Source: an uncultured Pelagibacteraceae bacterium (GTDB taxonomy: Bacteria; Pseudomonadota; Alphaproteobacteria; Pelagibacterales; Pelagibacteraceae). Taken from it: a stretch of 64,000 nt of DNA. The DNA is taken from NCBI GenBank assembly GCA_902542855.1, contig CACBWE010000003.1:1-64000 (forward strand), read 5' to 3'. Position 1 is the first letter of the stretch; each line of letters opens with the position of its first letter. Positions 10,016-16,031 of the stretch are shown piece by piece. The position numbers were made by a program, and so were the translations under genes. The notes beneath the pieces are model-generated. The model was not told the DNA's origin. It worked only from the letters and a program-made list of their open reading frames with translations, and did no database searches.

Positions 10016-10054
10016 TATCAGACTACAATACATAGGATTATGAGAGCAGCAATT
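10016..10054 (-). repeat. spacer repeat with CAU-tRNA-like layout, copy a
   Basis: This 39-base segment aligns without gaps to 13353-13391 and 14060-14098 and shares CTCATAATCC (minus strand). The common piece resembles a tRNA anticodon loop with CAU followed, at tRNA spacing, by a T-loop-like TCTGATA. The stems do not pair, so it is at most a relic. Confidence 0.4.
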
Positions 10055-10062
10055 AGTGAATA

Positions 10063-10644
10063 TCAATATGCTTCTTCATTAATCCAATTCATATGTTTAA
10101 GCGGTGTTAGAGAAATAGAAAAATTATCTCCATAATTTAAATTATTCTCAACTTGTTCTGACCAATTGACACACCACATTCTTATTAAATCTCCGTTAGG
10201 ATATTTAAATTCAACTACATCAGCATAACTTTTTCCATCCTCAACATTTTCATAATAATATCTATAACTATCTTCAGTCAAATTTTGAGTAATTGATTTT
10301 ATATCATTTATAACTTTTTCTTTATACTTTTTGCACTTCGTGAAATTTTTAGAAAAAAATGTACCACCAGAAATTTCATAAATCTTAAATTTAGGGTCAT
10401 TTTTTTTTAAGTGAAAAGAGATATTATCATATTCACTATTACTAATAGTAAATTGATATTTAATATATTTGTCACTCTTAGGATATTTCATTTGAAGAGC
10501 GTTTGATATTTCGTCCATGTTGTAATGATCAAGTAAACTATCCCCTACACTAAATCCCTCCATCTCGAAATCTCTGATATCATCAGCTTTAATCGGGGAC
10601 TGAAGGTAAATCATTAAAACCAATAAAAATAGAAGTATCTTCAT
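10063..10644 (-). CDS. secreted paralogue family, copy 2 (unknown function)
   Basis: This 193-aa member begins with a clear signal peptide (MKILLFLLVLMIYLQSPIKA) and then the family signature DDIRDFEMEGFSVGDSLLDHY. The middle carries KKNDPKFKIYEISGG. The two mature cysteines lie in FTKC and RMWC, matching the positions used in copies 1, 3, 4, 7 and 8. It ends in WINEEAY, close to the EAYK end of copies 3 and 7. The ATG at 10644 lies six bases behind its promoter-like element. The function is unknown; export to the periplasm is inferred from the signal peptide. Confidence 0.88.
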   Translation of the reverse strand: MKILLFLLVLMIYLQSPIKADDIRDFEMEGFSVGDSLLDHYNMDEISNALQMKYPKSDKYIKYQFTISNSEYDNISFHLKKNDPKFKIYEISGGTFFSKNFTKCKKYKEKVINDIKSITQNLTEDSYRYYYENVEDGKSYADVVEFKYPNGDLIRMWCVNWSEQVENNLNYGDNFSISLTPLKHMNWINEEAY

Positions 10645-10650
10645 AAAAAC

Positions 10651-10679
10651 ATTTTCCCACTATGATGTATCTGTGTCAA
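10651..10679 (-). promoter_or_regulatory. promoter-like element of paralogue copy 2
   Basis: TTGACA (10679-10674), 17-base spacer, GAAAAT (10656-10651), six bases to the ATG. It matches the arrangement upstream of copies 1, 4, 6 and 7. A transcript starting at normal distance would begin at or next to the start codon. Confidence 0.5.
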
Positions 10680-10759
10680 GATTTTGAAATAGTTGAAATT
10701 AGTTATTTATACTTTTTAATCTGATCACAACTGATAACATAGTATTTTGAAGTCTGTGC

Positions 10760-11329
10760 TTATTTGTATGCCTCATTAGTTAAAAAATCATTTGATTTAT
10801 TTGTTCTTAAATTTACAGCTAGATGATCTTGACCACCATGTTTTTCTGAATAATCGTTACAATGGACTGAAGCTATACCAGTATCTAGCCAAAATGTAAT
10901 CTGTCTATTTCGTGATCCTTGCCATTGATTATCATTATAAATTTTATCCTGTTCAGTTTTTTTTGCATTTGGAAAAGCAATTTCTAAATCACTCACAATA
11001 GAATTTTGTTTTTTAATGCATTGCTCCATATCTTTGGTTAGAAAAATACCAGCCAATGATTGTATTAAATATTTTTTATCGTTAGTTTCGTACATAAAAT
11101 CTACAGCATCATACACTTCAAAAAAACTCATATTATCATTTTGAGCTCTTTTATATTTATTACTGCCTGGGTAATCCCAGGTATTTTTCACAATAGATGA
11201 TTTTTCAAAAAAATTTAAAGCACTATCCCCAATGCTCATTCCTTCAATTTCAAAATCACTTATATCATCGGCAATGGTTAAGGATTGAAAACAAATTAAT
11301 AAAGCTAAAAATGTTAATAATATTTTCAT
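10760..11329 (-). CDS. secreted paralogue family, copy 3 (unknown function)
   Basis: A 189-aa member with signal peptide MKILLTFLALLICFQSLTIA followed by DDISDFEIEGMSIGDSALNFF. It departs from the family in the middle motif (TNDKKYLIQSLAG instead of the usual FKIY pattern), but keeps both cysteines (MEQC, SVHC) and the EAYK C-terminus. It lies only 20 bases behind copy 4 and has no TTGACA element of its own, so it is probably co-transcribed with copy 4. A 115-base non-coding spacer separates it from copy 2. Confidence 0.88.
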   Translation of the reverse strand: MKILLTFLALLICFQSLTIADDISDFEIEGMSIGDSALNFFEKSSIVKNTWDYPGSNKYKRAQNDNMSFFEVYDAVDFMYETNDKKYLIQSLAGIFLTKDMEQCIKKQNSIVSDLEIAFPNAKKTEQDKIYNDNQWQGSRNRQITFWLDTGIASVHCNDYSEKHGGQDHLAVNLRTNKSNDFLTNEAYK

Positions 11330-11349
11330 AAAATTAATAATTTTTATTT

Positions 11350-11943
11350 TTAATAAACAGTATCAAGATATTTATCAAATTCCTCTGAGTCTACAGCAAC
11401 TACTAATCGTGTATATTTATCACCATTCCTATTTATATCGAAGCAAACAATTGAAATCGGCTTTCTATCACTATCTATTATTTCAAAATCAATGTACTTT
11501 ACAGCTAATTGTTCTTTTGTTTTTCTATTTTTTTCTAAAAACCATCTCTTTAAATTATATTTATCACCTGTTACAATTAAAATTTCTTTCGCAATGCTCT
11601 CTTGTTTTTTATAACAATCATCTATGTTTCCATCTTGATTAATCAATAATCCCTCAAGACCATAAATTTTATATGTAGAGTCATCTTGCTTTAAAATAAT
11701 TCCAACATTGTCATATGTTTCGTATTTATCTCTATTATCCCAAGAAGAAATTGTTACAAATTTATTTTCATAAAAATAAGCTTTTTCACTTCCTAGTGCT
11801 TCTTTTATTTGTTTTTCAGACATAAAATTAAGCAAACTTTCTCCAATACTCATACCTTCAATTTCAAAGTCACTAACATCATCAGCCTTAGTAAACGATT
11901 GAAGACAACAGATTAAAATTAAGACTGACAGAAATGTTTTCAT
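11350..11943 (-). CDS. secreted paralogue family, copy 4 (unknown function)
   Basis: A 197-aa product from the ATG at 11943 (MKTFLSVLILICCLQSFTKA signal), which aligns with the sister starts; the frame is open to 11979 but with a non-ATG start inside the promoter-like element. The mature part starts DDVSDFEIEGMSIGESLLNFM and has the motif KQDDSTYKIYGLEG. The two mature cysteines are in IDDC and SIVC. It is the leading gene of a likely two-gene unit with copy 3. Function unknown. Confidence 0.88.
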   Translation of the reverse strand: MKTFLSVLILICCLQSFTKADDVSDFEIEGMSIGESLLNFMSEKQIKEALGSEKAYFYENKFVTISSWDNRDKYETYDNVGIILKQDDSTYKIYGLEGLLINQDGNIDDCYKKQESIAKEILIVTGDKYNLKRWFLEKNRKTKEQLAVKYIDFEIIDSDRKPISIVCFDINRNGDKYTRLVVAVDSEEFDKYLDTVY

Positions 11944-11950
11944 ATTAAAT

Positions 11951-11979
11951 AGTGTCTCATTACCACCTATGTGTGTCAA
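11951..11979 (-). promoter_or_regulatory. promoter-like element of paralogue copy 4
   Basis: TTGACA (11979-11974), 17-base spacer, GACACT (11956-11951), seven bases to the ATG. It has the same geometry as upstream of copies 1, 2, 6 and 7. Confidence 0.5.
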
Positions 11980-12055
11980 GGTTTTGGGTTAATTTTAATT
12001 TGTTAAATGAACTATAAATAAAATTACCAAACACATCATTAGGATAGCGCAGTAA

Positions 12056-12682
12056 TTAATTATTACCGTAATTACTTCTTAGCCATTTTTCAACTTCGGT
12101 AGTTCCAATTTCAACATCAACATTATCCGAAAAATCCGTTTTATCTGACCAATCTGTATATCTAACTGTAATATATCCTTTGTTTAAATTCAAAAATAAA
12201 AGTTCCACAACACTTTCACCTGTTTTATCATCTGGATGTTTAAATTTTTCTGAACTTGAATTATTAAAATCTGTGAATGAATTTTTTAAATCATTTATTA
12301 TTCTTTTATGTTGATTTATGCAGTCATTTTTATTTTTACAAAGAAGTGCTCCTCTAATACCTGAAATTATATATTGCTGATCATTAGGTTTATAATAGAC
12401 CTGCATCACATCATAATTATCTATTTTAAAATTACCAGTTTCAGAAAATTCAGATATTCGAAACTTTAAATCAGTACCTTCATCATAGTTTGGAAAATTA
12501 TCTATTTGATTTTTACTGAAAAAATCAAGCAAACTATCACCTATACTAAGTCCCTCTAATTCAAAATCTCTAATATCATCAGCCTTGGTCCAGGATTGGA
12601 AACTAAAGATTAAAATTAATACAGTTAGAAAAAACCTATATTTTAAAAAATTTATTTGTTTAAGTTTACTGATTTGCAACAT
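12056..12682 (-). CDS. secreted paralogue family, copy 5 (unknown function)
   Basis: This 208-aa member starts at an ATG (12682) that overlaps the end of copy 6 by 17 bases. The codon that aligns with the sister start (before RFFLTVLILIFSFQSW) is TAT here, not ATG, so the ancestral start appears lost and about 14 extra residues precede the signal peptide. The mature part begins DDIRDFELEGLSIGDSLLDFF. It has lost the usual C-terminal cysteine (Tyr in VRYTDWSDK) but has a CKNKNDC pair instead. It has no promoter-like element and is probably translated by coupling to copy 6. Function unknown. Confidence 0.85.
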   Translation of the reverse strand: MLQISKLKQINFLKYRFFLTVLILIFSFQSWTKADDIRDFELEGLSIGDSLLDFFSKNQIDNFPNYDEGTDLKFRISEFSETGNFKIDNYDVMQVYYKPNDQQYIISGIRGALLCKNKNDCINQHKRIINDLKNSFTDFNNSSSEKFKHPDDKTGESVVELLFLNLNKGYITVRYTDWSDKTDFSDNVDVEIGTTEVEKWLRSNYGNN

Positions 12683-13277
12683 TTCTTAAAAAATTTTCAT
12701 ACTCATTTGATGTAATTTCAACAGAGATTTGATCCGAATAATCAAGATCCTCATTCATATCGTATACGCTTACTGCAATTAATAATTCCTCATTTTTTGA
12801 TAATATTTCCATAACGTTTACTATAGATTTACCAGTGTCATCAATCCAATGAGAATCCTTATATTCATCTAGAATTACGTTATTATTAAAAAAAACTTTC
12901 AAATCAGTGATAATTTCTTTTTGTTTTGTATAACAATATTTAATATTGTCTTTACACATAATATCTCCACTCAAACCGTAAATAATAAAATTTTTATCAT
13001 CTGGTTTAATTGTAACTGCAATTTCATCATAAATATTTAAATTTGTTCTCATAGAATATTCATTAGAAGTACCAATTGCTAATCTGACAAACTTATTATC
13101 TTTATAAAAATGCGCATAACCGCTGTTCATTTCTGTATTTATTTGTTTTTTAGTAAAAAAATTTAAAAGACTATCACCCAAACTAAATCCTTCTAACTCA
13201 AAATCTTTTATATCATTAGCCTTAGCCCATGATTGAAAACTAAAAATTAAAATCAAAATTATTAAAAAAAACCTCAT
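12666..13277 (-). CDS. secreted paralogue family, copy 6 (unknown function)
   Basis: A 203-aa product from the ATG at 13277 (MRFFLIILILIFSFQSWAKA signal peptide), chosen because it aligns with the sisters; the open frame to 13313 runs into the promoter-like element. The mature part begins NDIKDFELEGFSLGDSLLNFF, a small change from DDIRDFE. The middle motif is KPDDKNFIIYGLSG. As in copy 5, the C-terminal cysteine is missing and a second cysteine sits upstream of the conserved one (CKDNIKYC). Function unknown. Confidence 0.88.
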   Translation of the reverse strand: MRFFLIILILIFSFQSWAKANDIKDFELEGFSLGDSLLNFFTKKQINTEMNSGYAHFYKDNKFVRLAIGTSNEYSMRTNLNIYDEIAVTIKPDDKNFIIYGLSGDIMCKDNIKYCYTKQKEIITDLKVFFNNNVILDEYKDSHWIDDTGKSIVNVMEILSKNEELLIAVSVYDMNEDLDYSDQISVEITSNEYENFLRNVANQ

Positions 13278-13284
13278 ACAAATC

Positions 13285-13313
13285 ACTCTCTCACTGTGTC
13301 TTATCAGTGTCAA
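13285..13313 (-). promoter_or_regulatory. promoter-like element of paralogue copy 6
   Basis: TTGACA (13313-13308), 17-base spacer, GAGAGT (13290-13285), seven bases to the ATG of copy 6. The block CTTGACA plus the CAGTGAGA region is closely similar to the one before copy 7. Confidence 0.5.
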
Positions 13314-13352
13314 GATTTCAGAATAAATGAAATTAAAATTAAAAACTCAAGT

Positions 13353-13391
13353 AATCAAAACGCTATACCCTGGATTATGAGAGTGGTGCGC
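13353..13391 (-). repeat. spacer repeat with CAU-tRNA-like layout, copy b
   Basis: On the minus strand it reads GCGC-A-CCACT-CTCATAA-TCCAG, then ten bases, then TTTGATT. It is colinear and gap-free with 10016-10054 and 14060-14098. The layout matches the D-stem to T-loop order of a CAU tRNA, but the 3' stem strands do not pair. Confidence 0.4.
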
Positions 13392-13393
13392 GA

Positions 13394-13984
13394 TTATTTG
13401 TAAGCTTCGTTCTGAATCCAAAATCTTAATTCATCAGTTGTTGAATTTACAGAGAGTGTATTTGTATAAATTTTATTATATTTTTCCTCCATAAATTTTT
13501 TATCCCAATCAGTGCAAAATACTCTAATTACACCATCTTTTATATAATAGTCACTTATATAGGCCTTACTCTCTCCCAAATTATTATCATAACGATTTGT
13601 GTGATTTCTAATTTCAGCATTTGGAACAATTTTTTGAATTTCGGCATCCACATCTTTTTTTATTTTTAAACATTCTTCAGGCTCTAAATTTATCATTCCC
13701 TTAACTGAATAAATTACATATTTTTTATCATTTTTTTTTATATGAAAATTTAAGTTTTCGTATTGCTTCATATTTTCTGGTATTAAACTTAATATCATAA
13801 AAGTTTTAGAATTTGGATAAAAGGCAGCTTCCTTAATTTCATTTTCAATTAGATTTTCATCAAAAAAATCCAACAAACTATCCCCAACACTAATACCCTC
13901 TATCTCAAAGTCTCTAATATCATCAGCCTTGGTCCAGGATTGAAGACCAATAATTAAAACTATTAATGATAAAAATATTCTCAT
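13394..13984 (-). CDS. secreted paralogue family, copy 7 (unknown function)
   Basis: A 196-aa product from the ATG at 13984 (MRIFLSLIVLIIGLQSWTKA signal peptide). The upstream-open frame to 14104 would read through the spacer repeat and promoter-like element, so it is rejected as the start. The mature part begins DDIRDFEIEGISVGDSLLDFF, and the middle motif is KKNDKKYVIYSVKG. The cysteines are in PEEC and VFC. It ends in NEAYK. Function unknown. Confidence 0.88.
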   Translation of the reverse strand: MRIFLSLIVLIIGLQSWTKADDIRDFEIEGISVGDSLLDFFDENLIENEIKEAAFYPNSKTFMILSLIPENMKQYENLNFHIKKNDKKYVIYSVKGMINLEPEECLKIKKDVDAEIQKIVPNAEIRNHTNRYDNNLGESKAYISDYYIKDGVIRVFCTDWDKKFMEEKYNKIYTNTLSVNSTTDELRFWIQNEAYK

Positions 13985-13991
13985 ATTCAAC

Positions 13992-14020
13992 ACTTTCTCA
14001 CTGTGCCTTATATGTATCAA
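13992..14020 (-). promoter_or_regulatory. promoter-like element of paralogue copy 7
   Basis: TTGATA (14020-14015), 17-base spacer, GAAAGT (13997-13992), seven bases to the ATG of copy 7. It differs from the other four elements by one base in the -35 hexamer. Confidence 0.48.
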
Positions 14021-14059
14021 GATCTCATGGAAATTAAAATTAATATTGGTAACCTGCTT

Positions 14060-14098
14060 GATCAAACTACTAGACCTAGGATTATGAGGGCCATGCTC
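14060..14098 (-). repeat. spacer repeat with CAU-tRNA-like layout, copy c
   Basis: On the minus strand the order is GAGC, A, TGGCC, the seven-base loop CTCATAA, ten bases, AGTAG, then TTTGATC. These match in position the D-stem end, base 26, anticodon stem and loop, 3' stem plus variable loop, T stem and T-loop of a CAU tRNA. The stems are no longer complementary. Confidence 0.4.
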
Positions 14099-14103
14099 AA
14101 GCA

Positions 14104-14673
14104 TTATTTAATAGATACTATCCAATCATCTAATTCTTTCCTAATAATACCTAATCTACCGTGATTTGTATAATCACTAATATATTTATTTTTATATTTG
14201 TAACAAGTTACTTGTATAAAATCTCCATTAGAAAAATAATATTCATTTAAATCCATAAAACCACGCCCAGAGGACATATCTGAATTTAAAGCTTCTTCAT
14301 ATTTTAAGTTAGTAAAAATACTTGAAATTTCATTATTTATTTTTAACCTTTTAGCATTGCAATCCTCTGGTAATTTATCCCAAGAAAAAACTCCATCAAT
14401 TGAATATATTTCATAATTTTTATCATTGGTTTTGTAATGAATCTGTATAAATTCATAATTATTACTTAAATTATAAATATCTACAGAAGTAAATTTTTTA
14501 TTAGTCTCCTCATAATTATAACTAATATTTTCTTTTATTTCTTTTTCTGTAAAATGGTCTAATAAACTGTCTCCAATACTGATTCCTTCTATCTCAAAAT
14601 CACGTATATCATCTGCTTTGGTTAATGATTGAAGGCTAACAATAAATGTAATTATTATTATAATTATTCTCAC
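14104..14673 (-). CDS. secreted paralogue family, copy 8 (operon-linked member)
   Basis: This 189-aa member starts at GTG (14673) with signal peptide RIIIIIITFIVSLQSLTKA and mature start DDIRDFEIEGISIGDSLLDHF. The middle motif is KTNDKNYEIYSIDG, with cysteines in PEDC and VTC. Unlike the other seven it lies four bases behind an upstream gene (the Sel1-repeat gene), with no promoter-like element between them. It is therefore the last gene of the operon that starts at 18992, and is the best clue that the family works with those membrane proteins. Function unknown. Confidence 0.9.
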   Translation of the reverse strand: MRIIIIIITFIVSLQSLTKADDIRDFEIEGISIGDSLLDHFTEKEIKENISYNYEETNKKFTSVDIYNLSNNYEFIQIHYKTNDKNYEIYSIDGVFSWDKLPEDCNAKRLKINNEISSIFTNLKYEEALNSDMSSGRGFMDLNEYYFSNGDFIQVTCYKYKNKYISDYTNHGRLGIIRKELDDWIVSIK

Positions 14674-14677
14674 TTGA

Positions 14678-15253
14678 TCATGCTCCTTCAGATTTTAATA
14701 ACATTATAAAGAAATCTCTCAATTTTATCATTTCATTTGTGGGATTTGGATTATATTGATTTATCTCATCTAAAAGCTCTTGAGCAGTAGCATCATGTAA
14801 ACCATCTGAATTTACCCATTGGGAGGCACTTAATAACCAAAATTTTTTTGCCATTGAAAGATCCTGATCTAACCCAGCTAACCCAGAATAATAAAAAAAT
14901 CCCATATTATAACTTGCTATTGTAAAACCTAAATCGGATGCTCTTTGGTTCCAGTATATAGCTTGTTCATTGTCTTTTGGAGCCCCATGTTCACCTGTGA
15001 AATAAGTCCAACCAACTGTTGTCATTGCATTAACCTGTTCTTGTTCAGCTGCTGCATTAAGATAATAAATTGCTTTATCTAAAAGCTCTTTATCGTCAGG
15101 ATTATCATCACTCAAGTATAGATAATAATGACCTAGATTATTTTGCGCTATAGGATCACCATTATCAGCTAATTTTGTAAGTTTATCTATCTCGTTAGCG
15201 CTAACTGAAAAGGTAAAAATAGAAAAAAGTATTAAAAATAAAATTTTTTTCAT
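14678..15253 (-). CDS. secreted Sel1-like repeat protein
   Basis: A 191-aa protein with a signal peptide (MKKILFLILFSIFTFSVSA) and three to four Sel1/TPR-like alpha-alpha repeats, seen in AQNNLGHYYLYL, AMTTVGWTYFTGEHGAPKD and ASYNMGFFYYSGLAGLDQD. Sel1 repeats form superhelical protein-protein scaffolds, often in envelope signalling or secretion assemblies. It lies between a coiled-coil membrane protein gene (four bases away) and copy 8 of the secreted family (four bases away). A role as a periplasmic adaptor is inference from that position. Confidence 0.85.
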   Translation of the reverse strand: MKKILFLILFSIFTFSVSANEIDKLTKLADNGDPIAQNNLGHYYLYLSDDNPDDKELLDKAIYYLNAAAEQEQVNAMTTVGWTYFTGEHGAPKDNEQAIYWNQRASDLGFTIASYNMGFFYYSGLAGLDQDLSMAKKFWLLSASQWVNSDGLHDATAQELLDEINQYNPNPTNEMIKLRDFFIMLLKSEGA

Positions 15254-15257
15254 AAAT

Positions 15258-16031
15258 TTAATTAAATTGACACTTGCTATTTTTTAACTTTATAAAATCA
15301 TTAAAACTAACATTTAAAGTCTCTAAATGATATTTGCTTACTATTGGTTGTTCGCTTCTATCACCTAGTTCAACCACACTTAAATCATCTCTACCTGGAA
15401 ATGTTACATAACAATTAATTGGGTCAGATCCATCTGTTTTATTTGGACTTAAATTTGACGGGTCATCGTAATGTAATCTAGTAGTAACAGAGACTCTAAT
15501 TCCATTTAATTTACTATCTACGTATTGAAAATGAATAACATTGGTTTTTACTTCTCTTTTTTCTACTAATTGTTTTTGTAAATCTAATTTTTCACGCTCA
15601 ATTTGTTTCTTTTCTTCTTCTAGTTTTTCTTTTAATTCTAAATCGTCCTTATTAACATTTTCTAGTTCTTCTTTTAATTTAGCTATTTCTAAATCCTTTT
15701 CATTAATTTTGCCTTGAAGGATATTGCTTGAAGTTGATGTGTTCACTTCCTCATCTTTTGGAAGTTTACGTTCTGCGTTTATAATTCTATCTTCGTTATT
15801 AATAACTTTTTGCTCAATATCACTTAAAGATACTAATCGATGTGGCTTTTTATAAAGATAATAGGCCCAAGCTAATAATACAGGTAAAATACCCGCTGCT
15901 ACTAATATCAATGCTGTTGCTTTTGCATATCTCCAAGTGCTTGCTGATCTTTTTAGACGAGCTTGATCTTCGATATACTTATTTACTGGACTATAATCAT
16001 GAACATCATATTGAATTTTATCATCTGACAT
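15258..16031 (-). CDS. single-span membrane protein with coiled coil
   Basis: I do not recognise this 257-aa protein. It has an N-terminal hydrophilic segment, one membrane span at about residues 38-60 (ending in WAYYLYKKPHR), a charged coiled coil at about 107-158 (Glu/Lys/Leu heptads), and a C-terminal globular part (about 160-257) with two cysteines (207 and 254). Basic residues on both sides leave the orientation unclear; cysteines in the C-terminal part would fit a periplasmic location. Its ATG overlaps the stop of the 582-aa membrane protein gene by one base, which suggests a complex with that protein. Confidence 0.75.
   Translation of the reverse strand: MSDDKIQYDVHDYSPVNKYIEDQARLKRSASTWRYAKATALILVAAGILPVLLAWAYYLYKKPHRLVSLSDIEQKVINNEDRIINAERKLPKDEEVNTSTSSNILQGKINEKDLEIAKLKEELENVNKDDLELKEKLEEEKKQIEREKLDLQKQLVEKREVKTNVIHFQYVDSKLNGIRVSVTTRLHYDDPSNLSPNKTDGSDPINCYVTFPGRDDLSVVELGDRSEQPIVSKYHLETLNVSFNDFIKLKNSKCQFN

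Noticed and set aside
9944-10066. Longer N-terminal form of copy 1 (open frame to 10066), with equivalents for copies 4, 6 and 7
   Set aside because: The extensions read through the conserved spacer and promoter-like element and start at non-ATG codons or at spacer ATGs; the aligned internal starts give proper signal peptides.
9362-14673. Insertion-sequence-driven amplification of the paralogues
   Set aside because: No transposase, terminal inverted repeats or target duplications are seen around or between the copies; tandem duplication with its spacer explains the pattern.
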